The notes under the pieces are model-generated. The model was not told where the DNA came from and did not search any database. It saw only the letters and a list, made by a program, of their open reading frames with translations. DNA of 64,000 nucleotides from Halomonas urumqiensis. GTDB taxonomy: Bacteria; Pseudomonadota; Gammaproteobacteria; Pseudomonadales; Halomonadaceae. The stretch spans positions 1-64,000 of the forward strand of contig NZ_PYUD01000010.1 of NCBI RefSeq assembly GCF_003028575.1, given 5' to 3'. The position numbers and the translations under genes were made by a program. Shown here piece after piece: positions 47,080 through 57,858 of the stretch; the first letter of the stretch is position 1, and every line of letters starts with the position of its first letter.

Positions 47080-47637
47080 ATGGATGCCCGGGAATATCTC
47101 GCCAGGAAGGGGCTCGATGGCGAGCGCGATCAAGAGCGACCCAACACCCTCGAGGAAAAGGCCTGGTCTAGGGCGCGTGAGGCGGGTGATCATCGTCCCC
47201 ACTCCGGTACTCCCCATGATTGGGAGGATTGGGAACGCCACCACGCCGAGCTCGCTGAGAGTGCCAAGTCGATCGAACAGAAGATAGACCTGGAAGCGCA
47301 TCGGCATGGCCTGGACCATCAGCAGCGAGACGATCGCGGGCCGAAGGGCGACGCTGAGCTCGTGATGCCTGACAGGAGCGTCGAGACCTTCGACCCTGGC
47401 CACGTGGTCCACGAAGAGGATCACACTGTCGGCGAAGCCCCTGAAGCGCTTGTCGGGTCCCTGCCCAAGCGTCCCCGCCTGGCACTGCTCGTGCTTGCTG
47501 TGCTGCTGCCGCCACTGGCGCTTGGGTTGGCAGGGCTGCGAGGCAAGACCCTTGTGCTGAACGTGTTCCTGACTCTGCTTGGCTGGCTGCCTGGTGCCTG
47601 CCATGCCCTGTGGTGGCTCAAGCAACGGACATCGTGA
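47080..47637 (+). CDS. YqaE/Pmp3-type membrane protein with long acidic N-terminus
   Basis: 185 residues. The first 130 are polar and charged (AREYLARKGLDGERDQERPN, DDRGPKGDAELVMPDRSVET), probably disordered and cytoplasmic. The C-terminus has two helices, ALLVLAVLLPPLALGLAGL and TLVLNVFLTLLGWLPGACHA, matching the Pmp3/YqaE pattern including the PP and GWLPG. Pmp3 proteins affect membrane potential and salt tolerance. The long N-terminal extension is unusual, as most members are only about 55 residues. It is transcribed alone. Confidence 0.78.
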   Translation: MDAREYLARKGLDGERDQERPNTLEEKAWSRAREAGDHRPHSGTPHDWEDWERHHAELAESAKSIEQKIDLEAHRHGLDHQQRDDRGPKGDAELVMPDRSVETFDPGHVVHEEDHTVGEAPEALVGSLPKRPRLALLVLAVLLPPLALGLAGLRGKTLVLNVFLTLLGWLPGACHALWWLKQRTS

Positions 47638-48011
47638 TCACCCTCCTTATTACCTCTCTCCCTCCTTTTACCTCCCTTCTTTGCCTTCCCCCCCCCTGGC
47701 GGTGCTGCGCCGGGGGTGTGCTTGCCATGCCGGCCAGAGAATGTTCGTTCGAACTCGCTTTGTTGTTGAAAGCGAACATAGCGCTGTCGGTGCTTCTCTC
47801 CCGTGACTTTAATCTAAGTAACTGTATTATATATATTTATTGTTATTGTAGACGAAGGTATAACGCATTTCCTGGCGTTTTTCGTTGTCGCTGAATACTG
47901 TCTAGGCTAGGTTTGTTATCGGAATCGAACATTTTATGATCGTTTGTCGGCTAAAACGAACAACGCCGTGTTATCACGAATGCTCACGACAATAACGACA
48001 GCGAGTTCAGC
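47638..48011. promoter_or_regulatory. Upstream region of the glycerol importer operon with TGTTCG/CGAACA boxes
   Basis: 374 bp with no gene. TGTTCG occurs at 47742-47747 and CGAACA at 47773, 47926 and 47956. The last forms an imperfect inverted repeat with CGTTTGT at 47941. Such half-sites resemble GlpR operators (TGTTCG...CGAACA). A very AT-rich stretch at 47817-47850 probably holds the promoter. No glpR gene is in the window. Confidence 0.5.
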
Positions 48012-49100
48012 ATGTCACTGATACTTGAAAATATTGACCATGTGGTCAATGGAGAGGCCCATATCGAGGGGGTCAATCTCGAATTGGCTCCCGGTTCCTT
48101 CAATGTGCTGCTGGGACGAACACTGGCCGGCAAGACGACCTTGATGCGTATCATGGCCGGGTTGGAGCAGCCCACCGCGGGCCGGGTTCTGATGCATGGA
48201 GAGGATGTTACCGGTGTGTCGGTACGGCGGCGGAATGTGTCGATGGTTTATCAACAATTCATCAACTATCCCAGCCTGACGGTATTCGACAACATTGCAT
48301 CGCCATTGAAGCTGGCCAAGGTGGTTCCGGAAGAGGTTCGCCAACGCGTGCATGACACGGCATCGATGCTGCATATCGAGCACCTTCTCGACCGCTATCC
48401 TCTGGAACTTTCCGGAGGTCAGCAGCAACGCACGGCCATGGGGCGAGCCCTTGTCAAGGACGCCGACCTGATCCTGTTTGATGAACCGCTGGTCAACCTC
48501 GACTACAAGCTTCGCGAGGAATTTCGTGAAGAGCTACGTGAGCTCTTTCGTGCCCGCAACTGCATCGCCGTATACGCCACCACAGAACCTAATGAGGCGC
48601 TTGCGCTGGGTGGAAACACTGCGGTCTTGCACGAAGGCAAGATGCTCCAGTACGGACCAACGGAAGATGTCTACCACCGTCCCAGAGACATTCTCACGGC
48701 CGAGATGTTTTCCGAGCCACCCATCAACGTGGTGCCGGCCATGGTGTCGGGTTCGGAGGTGACCTTTGACCGCGATGTGCGCTTTCCCCTCAATGATGAC
48801 CTGAAGACTCTGGCTCCCGGCCAGTATCAGTTTGGCGTGCGCGCCTCGCATATCTCGCTGACCCCCCAGAGCGATGATGACCTGGAAATCGAGGTGCGAG
48901 TGGACATCGCCGAGATCAGCGGGTCGGAGACCTTCCTTCATGTGCACAACGACTTGTTCCACCTGGTGCTGCACCTGACAGGCATCCATGAGTTCGCGGT
49001 CGACCAGGACATCAAGGTCTATTTCCCTACGCACAAGATCTATGCCTTCGACCATGGCGGCGGTGTCGTGCACATTCCCAAGCGCATAGGAGCCCAGTGA
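48012..49100 (+). CDS. glpS: Glycerol ABC transporter ATP-binding protein GlpS
   Basis: 362 residues. The nucleotide-binding site is atypical: Walker A is GRTLAGKTT at 35-43 instead of GxSGxGKST. The signature LSGGQQQRTAMGRAL and Walker B LILFDEPLVNLDYKLRE are normal, and the switch-loop His is replaced in VYATTEPNEALAL. A C-terminal OB-fold regulatory domain follows from about residue 235. GlpS and GlpT form the paired ATPases of the glycerol importer first described in Rhizobium. First gene of the operon glpSTPQ-DUF2160-glpV. Confidence 0.9.
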   Translation: MSLILENIDHVVNGEAHIEGVNLELAPGSFNVLLGRTLAGKTTLMRIMAGLEQPTAGRVLMHGEDVTGVSVRRRNVSMVYQQFINYPSLTVFDNIASPLKLAKVVPEEVRQRVHDTASMLHIEHLLDRYPLELSGGQQQRTAMGRALVKDADLILFDEPLVNLDYKLREEFREELRELFRARNCIAVYATTEPNEALALGGNTAVLHEGKMLQYGPTEDVYHRPRDILTAEMFSEPPINVVPAMVSGSEVTFDRDVRFPLNDDLKTLAPGQYQFGVRASHISLTPQSDDDLEIEVRVDIAEISGSETFLHVHNDLFHLVLHLTGIHEFAVDQDIKVYFPTHKIYAFDHGGGVVHIPKRIGAQ

Positions 49101-49101
49101 T

Positions 49102-50202
49102 ATGGCACAGATAACGCTGAAGTCGCTGGCCCACTCCTATTCGCCTAACCCCGCGGGGCCAGAGGATTATGCGATTCGCGAGATGAATCATGTTTGGCAC
49201 CAGGGGGGCGCCTATGCCTTGCTTGGGCCGTCCGGGTGCGGCAAGTCAACGCTGCTCAATATCATCTCGGGGTTGTTGCAGCCTTCCGATGGGCAAGTGG
49301 AATTTGATGACAGCGTGGTCAACGAGCTACCACCCGAAGCCCGAAACATTGCGCAGGTTTTCCAGTTTCCAGTGATCTACGACACCATGACGGTGTTCGA
49401 TAACCTGGCCTTTCCACTGCGCAACATCAACACACCCGAGGACAAGGTCAGACAGCGCGTTGCGGAAGTTGCCGACATTCTCGAGCTTACCCCGCTGCTC
49501 AAGCGCAAGGCGCGCAACCTCACCGCCGATGAGAAGCAGAAAGTGTCCATGGGACGCGGTCTGGTGCGTGATGATGTATCGGCCATCCTGTTCGATGAAC
49601 CGCTCACGGTGATCGACCCACAGCTCAAGTGGAAATTGCGCCGCAAGCTCAAGGAAATTCATGAGCGCTTCAACATCACCATGATCTACGTGACTCACGA
49701 CCAGTTAGAAGCCTCCACCTTCGCTGAAAAGATCGCGGTGATGTACGAAGGGCAGGTGGTGCAATTCGGCACCCCTCGGGAACTGTTCGAGACCCCTAAT
49801 CACACTTTTGTTGGCTACTTCATTGGTAGCCCGGGGATGAACTTTCTCGAGGTCGCCATCGAAGGCGAGCACGTGGTCTCTGGCGCCGTTACCTTGCAGG
49901 TTACTCCAAGGGTAAAGAGTGCCGTCGGGCGCGCGCGAAGCGCTAACGTGAAGCTCGGTATCCGTCCGGAATTCATCGAAGTGCATGCTGAGCCGGTCGA
50001 GGACGGCATGGAGGCAAGAATATTGAGTTCTCAGGATCTCGGGACCTACTCAATACTTCAGCTACGACTTGGCGATATTACCCTCAAGGCGCGTGTCGAG
50101 GAGGATCAGCGAATTCCACGAGACAAGGCCTACCTGCGTTTTCCAGAGCAGTTTCTTGGCCTTTATGTAGATGAATATCGAGTGGAGCTAGAACATGAAT
50201 AA
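49102..50202 (+). CDS. glpT: Glycerol ABC transporter ATP-binding protein GlpT
   Basis: 366 residues. Walker A is canonical (GPSGCGKST at 42-50), the Q-loop is QVFQFPVIYDTMTV and Walker B is AILFDEPLTVIDPQLKW with switch YVTHDQLEAS. The ABC signature is degenerate: LTADEKQKVSMGRGL replaces LSGGQ. GlpS is abnormal at Walker A and switch but has a good signature, so the heterodimer probably has one working ATP site. A C-terminal regulatory domain begins near residue 240. This glpT is an ABC ATPase, not the glycerol-3-phosphate antiporter of E. coli. Its end overlaps glpP by 8 bp. Confidence 0.9.
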   Translation: MAQITLKSLAHSYSPNPAGPEDYAIREMNHVWHQGGAYALLGPSGCGKSTLLNIISGLLQPSDGQVEFDDSVVNELPPEARNIAQVFQFPVIYDTMTVFDNLAFPLRNINTPEDKVRQRVAEVADILELTPLLKRKARNLTADEKQKVSMGRGLVRDDVSAILFDEPLTVIDPQLKWKLRRKLKEIHERFNITMIYVTHDQLEASTFAEKIAVMYEGQVVQFGTPRELFETPNHTFVGYFIGSPGMNFLEVAIEGEHVVSGAVTLQVTPRVKSAVGRARSANVKLGIRPEFIEVHAEPVEDGMEARILSSQDLGTYSILQLRLGDITLKARVEEDQRIPRDKAYLRFPEQFLGLYVDEYRVELEHE

Positions 50203-51076
50203 AGTCTACAACAATCGAGCATGGTGGCTGATATTGCCCATGCTTCTACTGGTTGCCTTCTCGGCGATCATCCCCTTGATGACTGTCGTGAACTATTCCG
50301 TTCAGGATGTCTTTGATGCGCATACTCGGTTCTTCACCGGCACCGAGTGGTTCAAGGAGATGCTCAATGATCCCAGCCTGCATGCGGCACTGCTTCGCCA
50401 GTTCGCCTTTTCACTGATAGTGCTTGCCATCCAGGTGCCATTGGGTATCGGGATTGCCCTGATCATGCCAAAAAGCGGTTGGCAAGCTTCAGCGGTGTTG
50501 ATCCTGGTGACCATGCCGTTGCTGATTCCCTGGAACGTGGTGGGCAGCATCTGGCAACTGTTCACACGGGGTGATATCGGACTGATGGGCTGGAGCATTC
50601 GCGAGCTGGGTTACGGCTACAACATCACCTCGAGCCCGGTGGATGCCTGGGCAACCATCATATTGATGGATGTCTGGCATTGGACGCCGCTGATCGCCTT
50701 GCTCTGCTACAGCGGCCTGCGCTCGATTCCCGACGCGTACTATCAAGCCGCGCGTATCGATCGCGCGTCACGTTGGGCGGTGTTTCGCTACATTCAACTG
50801 CCCAAGTTGACCAATGTGCTGGTCATCGGCGTGCTGTTGCGTTTCATGCACTCATTCATGATTTACGCCGAACCGTTCGTACTGACGGGAGGCGGTCCTG
50901 GCAGCTCGACAACCTTTCTCAGTCAATCGCTGGTCACCATGGCCGTAGGCCAGCAGGATCTCGGGCCATCCGCTGCTTTCTCGCTGATCTATTTCCTGAT
51001 CATCCTGCTGGTTTGCTGGGTTTTCTATACCGCGATCATGAATATGCAGAAAGATAAAAACCAAGGAGGGGTCTGA
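50195..51076 (+). CDS. glpP: Glycerol ABC transporter permease GlpP
   Basis: 293 residues with six membrane segments, MalF-type. The EAA loop is seen in IPDAYYQAARIDRASRWAVF, followed by RYIQLPKLTNVLVIG and FVLTGGGPGSSTTFLSQSL. It forms the channel with GlpQ. The ATG lies within the glpT end, so translation is coupled. The name follows the Rhizobium glpSTPQUV system and is unrelated to the E. coli or Bacillus gene of the same name. Confidence 0.88.
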   Translation: MNKVYNNRAWWLILPMLLLVAFSAIIPLMTVVNYSVQDVFDAHTRFFTGTEWFKEMLNDPSLHAALLRQFAFSLIVLAIQVPLGIGIALIMPKSGWQASAVLILVTMPLLIPWNVVGSIWQLFTRGDIGLMGWSIRELGYGYNITSSPVDAWATIILMDVWHWTPLIALLCYSGLRSIPDAYYQAARIDRASRWAVFRYIQLPKLTNVLVIGVLLRFMHSFMIYAEPFVLTGGGPGSSTTFLSQSLVTMAVGQQDLGPSAAFSLIYFLIILLVCWVFYTAIMNMQKDKNQGGV

Positions 51077-51077
51077 C

Positions 51078-51971
51078 ATGAGTGATTCACTACCCACCAC
51101 TCCTGATGCAGTGAGAAAGCAGGCTGCCTTGGCCAACAATCGTCGTCGTCGCAAGACCCGATCTGCCACACGGCAATGGCGTCGGCGTGGGTTGATGGGG
51201 GCCTATATCCTGTTCGTCCTGTTGCCTATCTACTGGCTTCTCAACATGTCATTCCAGTCCAACAACGAAATACTGGGTGGGCTGACTTTGTGGCCGCAAG
51301 ACTTTACGTTTGAACACTATGCGAAGATATTCACCGACTCTAGCTGGTATATGGGGTATATAAATTCCATTGCCTACGTGGTGATGAACATGCTGATCAG
51401 TATCAGTGTGGCGCTGCCTGCGGCTTATGCCTTCAGTCGCTACAAGTTCATTGGTGACAAGCATCTTTTCTTCTGGTTGCTGACCAATATGATGGCCCCG
51501 CCGGCAGTATTTCTTCTGCCTTATTTCCAGCTCTATTACACGGTGGGTTTGTTCGATACGCATGTTGCCGTTGCTCTGGCGCACTGCCTTTTCAATATCC
51601 CGCTGGCGGTATGGATTCTCGAGGGATTCATGAGCAGTGTGCCCAAGGAAATCGACGAGACGGCCTTTGTTGACGGCTACAGCTTTCCCAGGTTTTTCGT
51701 CAAGATATTCATTCCGATGATCAGTTCAGGAATCGGGGTAACGCTGTTCTTCCTGTTCATGTTCTCGTGGGTCGAGCTGCTGCTGGCCAGTACCTTGACA
51801 TCAACTGGCGCCCAGCCCATTGGGTCGGTAATGACGCAGACCAAGGGTGCATCAGGGATCGACTGGGGGGCGCTGGCTGCGGCAGGCACGTTGACGATAT
51901 TGCCAGGCATCATGGTCGTCTATTTCGTTCGCAATCATATTGCCAAGGGCTTTGCCCTGGGCAGGACTTGA
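51078..51971 (+). CDS. glpQ: Glycerol ABC transporter permease GlpQ
   Basis: 297 residues, MalG-type, with a basic N-terminus (NNRRRRKTRSATRQWRRRGL) then six membrane segments. The EAA loop is PKEIDETAFVDGYSFPRFFV. AAGGAGGGG precedes the ATG, which follows the glpP stop by 1 bp. The name denotes the importer permease, not the glycerophosphodiesterase of E. coli. Confidence 0.88.
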   Translation: MSDSLPTTPDAVRKQAALANNRRRRKTRSATRQWRRRGLMGAYILFVLLPIYWLLNMSFQSNNEILGGLTLWPQDFTFEHYAKIFTDSSWYMGYINSIAYVVMNMLISISVALPAAYAFSRYKFIGDKHLFFWLLTNMMAPPAVFLLPYFQLYYTVGLFDTHVAVALAHCLFNIPLAVWILEGFMSSVPKEIDETAFVDGYSFPRFFVKIFIPMISSGIGVTLFFLFMFSWVELLLASTLTSTGAQPIGSVMTQTKGASGIDWGALAAAGTLTILPGIMVVYFVRNHIAKGFALGRT

Positions 51972-51987
51972 AGGGGAGGAGTGCGTC

Positions 51988-52260
51988 ATGGAATGGATGG
52001 TCTGGACTGTGCCTACGGCGATCTTCTTTTCGGCGATTGCGGCGATTCTCATCGGAATGACAGCCTGGGAGCTGGTTTCGCCCACCGTAGAGAGAAGAGG
52101 CTTTCTACCGCTTGCCACGACGCGTGGTGACCGGCTGTTCATCGGTCTGCTTTCAGCAGCCTATATCCACCTGATGGTGGTCGGTTTTACGGAAATTTCG
52201 ATTTGGTTTGCTCTGGCAGCTTCCATTCTGTGGTTGCTGGTGTTGATGCGCTGGGGCTGA
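51988..52260 (+). CDS. DUF2160 small membrane protein of the glycerol importer (GlpU-like)
   Basis: 90 residues with three hydrophobic segments: MVWTVPTAIFFSAIAAILIG, LFIGLLSAAYIHLMVVGFTE and WFALAASILWLLVLMRW. DUF2160 proteins are encoded only in glpSTPQUV-type operons, between the second permease and the binding protein, as here. Its role is unsettled, probably accessory to the transporter. The ATG at 51988 has GGGGAGGAG upstream; the longer frame is discarded. Confidence 0.85.
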   Translation: MEWMVWTVPTAIFFSAIAAILIGMTAWELVSPTVERRGFLPLATTRGDRLFIGLLSAAYIHLMVVGFTEISIWFALAASILWLLVLMRWG

Positions 52261-52320
52261 ATCAAGGTGACATGGATGAACCACCTGTCAGGGAAGATGA
52301 CAACAGGAAATGAGGTCAAC

Positions 52321-54063
<1,743 letters not shown>

Positions 54064-54153
54064 TGAACGGGTGAGGTGCTGCGCGCCTTACCTGCCCTGG
54101 TGTGAGCCGGGGCCGTTCAAGATCGTGTGACCGGTTGCCTGAACGGGACCCAT

Positions 54154-54183
54154 GGCCCCGCTCGGTGCAAGCCGAGCGGGGCC
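54154..54183 (+). terminator. Terminator/attenuator between glpV and glpD
   Basis: A 12-bp perfect stem (GGCCCCGCTCGG/CCGAGCGGGGCC) with a 6-base loop is followed by TTATTGT. It should reduce read-through into glpD, which begins 24 bp later with no obvious promoter of its own in the gap. Confidence 0.78.
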
Positions 54184-54206
54184 TTATTGTAGAAGAAGGA
54201 CCTGAT

Positions 54207-55886
54207 ATGCAACTTCGTCGGAGCAATATCCGCCAATTGGCCGAGCGAGAATTCGATGTGCTGATCGTGGGTGGTGGGATCAACGGTGCATCGGCCGCCG
54301 CGGCATTGAGCGGCAAGGGCGTCAGTGTGGCGCTGATCGACCGCGGCGATTTCGCCGGCAGTACCAGCATGCACTCATCCAACCTGGTGTGGGGCGGCAT
54401 CAAGTACATGGAGAGTCGCGATTTCGCGCTGGTGCGCAAGCTCTGCAAGAGCCGCAACCACTTGATCAAGAGCTATCCCTCCACTGTCCAGGAAATTCGC
54501 TTCCTGACCACTATCAGCCGCGGCTTTCGCTACCATCCTCGCTACCTGTGGGCCGGTGCGTGGCTGTATTGGCTGATCGGCAATGCCTTCACGCGAATTC
54601 CACGTTTCCTGTCGCCACGCTCGATCAAGGCGGAAGAGCCGATCGTCGACATCGATGGAGCCGTCGGAGGTTTCGAGTACTCCGATGCGTATCTGCATGA
54701 CAACGATGCACGCTTCGTCTTCAATTTCGTGCGTGGCGCCCTGGATTTCGGTGCGACCGCCGCCAACTATGTCGAATCACTCGGTGCCCGCCGAGAGGAT
54801 GACGGGTGGGTGACCGATGTGCGTGACCGCATGAGCGGCGAGACCTTTACCATCCGTTCGAAGGTGATGGTCAATGCGGCAGGCCCCTGGGTTGACGAAC
54901 TCAACAGCCTGTCTGGCCAGGCGACAGGTCACCAGCATGTGTTTTCCAAGGGGATTCACCTGATCGTGCCGCGGCTGACCAAGAGTGGCCGGGTGCTGGC
55001 CTTCTTCGCCGATGATGGCCGCCTGTTCTTCGTCATTCCCATGGGGGCGAGGACTTGCATCGGCACCACCGATACTCGGGTGGAGAAGCCCGAGGTCGGT
55101 ATCACCGAGGACGACATTCGCTTTGTGCTCGACAACATCAACAAGCGCTTGAGTCTCGACAAGCCGCTTGGCAAGGACGATATCATCGCCACCCGCTGCG
55201 GCGTGCGTCCGTTGGCGGTGAAGGCGAGTTCCGGTGGGGACCGCGATTTCCTGCAGCTATCGCGCAAGCATGCCATCGACATCGATGCCGCTAACCGTCA
55301 CCTGAGCATCTTCGGCGGCAAGCTCACCGACTGCCTGAACGTCGGCGAGGAGATCGTCGAGGAAGTCAGGGCGCTTGGCATCGAGATACCAGACCCCGAG
55401 TTTCGCTGGTATGGCGAGCCCGATGCCGACAGGCGTGATGCGTTCATGGCACAGGCCCACGCCATGCAACTCGATGAGCTTACCGCCGACCATGCCTCCG
55501 AGCCATTGAGCACCCGGCTGTGGCGCCGCTACGGTGATCAGGCCATGGAACTGCTCGAGGACATTCGCCGTGATCCTCGTCAGGGCGAGGTGCTGATCGA
55601 GGGCACCGAATACCTGCGTTGCGAGTTGGCCCAGGCGAGCCGTCGGGAAATGATCACCCGCCTCGAGGATTTCCTGCGGCGTCGATCCAAGATTTCACTG
55701 GTGGTGCGCGAGGAGGTCATTCGCCAATCACCGGGCCTGCACGAGGCCTGCGAACTGCTGTTTGGCGACCAGGCCGAGGCACGCCTGCACGAGTACCTGA
55801 CCGAGGACAATGGGGCGCTGGAAGAGGCCTTGTCGCCGGGTGCGGAGAGCGACAACCCGGCGCATTCGGAAACCTTGCGCTGGTAG
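54207..55886 (+). CDS. glpD: Aerobic glycerol-3-phosphate dehydrogenase GlpD
   Basis: 559 residues. The FAD-binding Rossmann motif DVLIVGGGINGASAAAAL lies at 17-34. Other family segments are SSNLVWGGIKYMES, AHQHVFSKGIHLIVPR-like HLIVPR, TDTRVEKPEVGITEDDI and LSIFGGKLTDCLNVGEE. It oxidises glycerol-3-phosphate to DHAP at the inner membrane and passes electrons to quinone. ATG at 54207 has AAGGA upstream. Position after the glycerol importer links uptake with catabolism; glycerol kinase (glpK) is not in the window. The last 50 residues are acidic. Confidence 0.93.
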   Translation: MQLRRSNIRQLAEREFDVLIVGGGINGASAAAALSGKGVSVALIDRGDFAGSTSMHSSNLVWGGIKYMESRDFALVRKLCKSRNHLIKSYPSTVQEIRFLTTISRGFRYHPRYLWAGAWLYWLIGNAFTRIPRFLSPRSIKAEEPIVDIDGAVGGFEYSDAYLHDNDARFVFNFVRGALDFGATAANYVESLGARREDDGWVTDVRDRMSGETFTIRSKVMVNAAGPWVDELNSLSGQATGHQHVFSKGIHLIVPRLTKSGRVLAFFADDGRLFFVIPMGARTCIGTTDTRVEKPEVGITEDDIRFVLDNINKRLSLDKPLGKDDIIATRCGVRPLAVKASSGGDRDFLQLSRKHAIDIDAANRHLSIFGGKLTDCLNVGEEIVEEVRALGIEIPDPEFRWYGEPDADRRDAFMAQAHAMQLDELTADHASEPLSTRLWRRYGDQAMELLEDIRRDPRQGEVLIEGTEYLRCELAQASRREMITRLEDFLRRRSKISLVVREEVIRQSPGLHEACELLFGDQAEARLHEYLTEDNGALEEALSPGAESDNPAHSETLRW

Positions 55887-55997
55887 AGAGCCCGGTGTCG
55901 GGGCAGGTGGGGCCCGGGATTGGTCGCGGCGTGAGATTGCGTGTCGTGGACGCGCGCGTATACTCGTGTCGACTTTATCATTGTTCGGGAGTTGACC

Positions 55998-56867
55998 ATG
56001 GGGTATCTCGTTGGCGTCACCATATTGTGGGCCTTCTCGTTCTCGTTGATCGGCGTCTATCTGGCCGGCCAGGTAGACAGCTACTTCGCGGTCATGCTGC
56101 GCGTCGGTCTGGCGGCACTGGTGTTCCTGCCGTTTCTGAAGCCACGCCTGCTGCGTGGCCGCCAGCGGCTCGTGCTGATGGCCCTGGGGGCGGTGCAACT
56201 CGGGGTGATGTACCTGTTCTTCTATCAATCATTCCTTTTGCTTTCGGTACCCGAGGTGCTGCTGTTCACCATCTTCACTCCGCTCTACATCGCCTTGCTC
56301 GATGATCTGCTGTTCGGTCGTTTCACCCCGATGTATCTCGTCACCGCCGCCCTGGCGGTGGTCGGGGCGGCAGTGATCCGTTATGACGGCGTGAACAACG
56401 ATTTCTGGCTGGGTTTTCTGGTAGTGCAGGGGGCCAACCTGTGTTTCGCCCTGGGCCAGGTGGGCTACCGGCGCTTTTCCGCCGAGCTGCCCGATTCGCT
56501 ACCGCGCCACAGCGTGTTCGCCTGGTTCTACCTTGGCGCCATGGTGATTGCCGCCCCGGGTTTTTTGTTGCTCGGCAATAGCGCTGGGCTGCCCACCACC
56601 GGTGTGCAGTGGGGGGTGCTGCTGTGGCTTGGGATTGTCGCCTCGGGGGTCGGCTATTTCCTGTGGAACCTTGGCGCGACCCGGGTCGATGCCGGGGCAC
56701 TTGCGATCATGAACAACGCCCTGATTCCCGCGGGACTTCTGGTCAACCTGCTGATCTGGAATCGTGAAGCCGACCTGACCCGACTGGCGCTGGGTGGTGC
56801 AATCATCGTCGGCTCGTTGTTCCTCAACGAGTGGTGGCTGCGCCGTCGCCGACCACAATCCGCCTGA
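55998..56867 (+). CDS. EamA/DMT-family transporter
   Basis: 289 residues with about ten membrane helices in two EamA repeats: GYLVGVTILWAFSFSLIGVY opens the first, and GFLVVQGANLCFALGQVGYR the second. The end is basic (RRRRPQSA). GGGAG precedes ATG at 55998. It exports or imports small metabolites such as amino acids or carboxylates; the substrate is not readable. It lies between glpD and nadK on the same strand. Confidence 0.85.
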   Translation: MGYLVGVTILWAFSFSLIGVYLAGQVDSYFAVMLRVGLAALVFLPFLKPRLLRGRQRLVLMALGAVQLGVMYLFFYQSFLLLSVPEVLLFTIFTPLYIALLDDLLFGRFTPMYLVTAALAVVGAAVIRYDGVNNDFWLGFLVVQGANLCFALGQVGYRRFSAELPDSLPRHSVFAWFYLGAMVIAAPGFLLLGNSAGLPTTGVQWGVLLWLGIVASGVGYFLWNLGATRVDAGALAIMNNALIPAGLLVNLLIWNREADLTRLALGGAIIVGSLFLNEWWLRRRRPQSA

Positions 56868-56930
56868 GGCGGTTTGCCGCAGGGCAGGGCAGTCGCCATA
56901 ATGAGCGGCTGCGATGCGAGAGGCTTGTGC

Positions 56931-57857
56931 ATGCCACCCCAACACAGTCAGCCAACGACGAACACCACGGCCAGACGCAGCCAGTTCCGCAATATTGGCC
57001 TGATCGGCCGCCTGGGCAGCGCCAAGGTGGTCGATACTCTGAAGCGCCTGATCCGCTTTCTCGACGCGCGTGGCCACCACGTAATCATCGAAGATCGCAC
57101 TGCCACCGTGCTGCTCGGCCACGATCATCCCGAGGCCAGCCGGCGCATGCTCGGCGAGCTCTGCGACCTGGTGATCGTGGTGGGCGGCGACGGCAGCCTG
57201 CTGGGGGCGGCACGCACCCTCTGCCATAGCGGTACTCTGGTGCTCGGGGTCAACCGTGGCCGTCTTGGCTTTCTCACCGATATTTCACCTGATGAACTGG
57301 AAGCCAGGGTCGGGGAAGTGCTGGAAGGGCGCTATGAGGTCGAGCAGCGCTTTCTGCTCGATACCGAGCTCTACCGGGGAGATACCCTGATGGGCAGCGG
57401 CGACGCACTCAACGAGGTGGTGCTGCACCCCGGCAAGGCGGTACGCATGATCGAGTTCGAGCTGTTCATTGATGGGCAGTTCGTCTATAGCCAGCGCAGC
57501 GATGGGTTGATCATCGCCACGCCCACCGGCTCCACCGCCTACTCGCTCTCCGGGGGCGGGCCGATCATGCACCCGAAACTCGATGTGGTGACCCTGGTGC
57601 CGATGTTTCCGCATACCCTCTCGAGCCGACCGATCGTCATCGATGCGGCAAGCGAGATCCGCATTCATATCGGCGAAACCAATCAGACCTACCCGCACAT
57701 CAGTTGTGACGGCCAGACCCGCGCGGTGGCCAAGCCCGACGATGTGCTGGTGATCCGACGCAAGCCCGAGAGGGTGCAACTGGTGCACCCGCTTGGCCAC
57801 AATTTCTTCGAGGTCCTGCGCAGCAAGCTGGGCTGGAGTCATCGCCTGGGAGACTGA
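56931..57857 (+). CDS. nadK: NAD kinase NadK
   Basis: 308 residues. The signature LVIVVGGDGSLLGAAR holds the catalytic GGDG. Further motifs are GVNRGRLGFLTDI, ALNEVVLHPG, SDGLIIATPTGSTAYSLSGG and HTLSSRPIVI. It phosphorylates NAD to NADP in the cytoplasm. ATG at 56931 with AGAGG upstream is preferred to earlier in-frame starts, which would add a non-conserved tail. The following phosphoesterase gene begins at a GTG 1 bp after its stop, so the two form an operon. Confidence 0.94.
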   Translation: MPPQHSQPTTNTTARRSQFRNIGLIGRLGSAKVVDTLKRLIRFLDARGHHVIIEDRTATVLLGHDHPEASRRMLGELCDLVIVVGGDGSLLGAARTLCHSGTLVLGVNRGRLGFLTDISPDELEARVGEVLEGRYEVEQRFLLDTELYRGDTLMGSGDALNEVVLHPGKAVRMIEFELFIDGQFVYSQRSDGLIIATPTGSTAYSLSGGGPIMHPKLDVVTLVPMFPHTLSSRPIVIDAASEIRIHIGETNQTYPHISCDGQTRAVAKPDDVLVIRRKPERVQLVHPLGHNFFEVLRSKLGWSHRLGD

Positions 57858-57858
57858 T

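Noticed and set aside
47610..47894. 94-residue plus-strand frame before glpS
   Set aside because: It runs through the AT-rich promoter region, has irregular composition and overlaps the candidate operator boxes.
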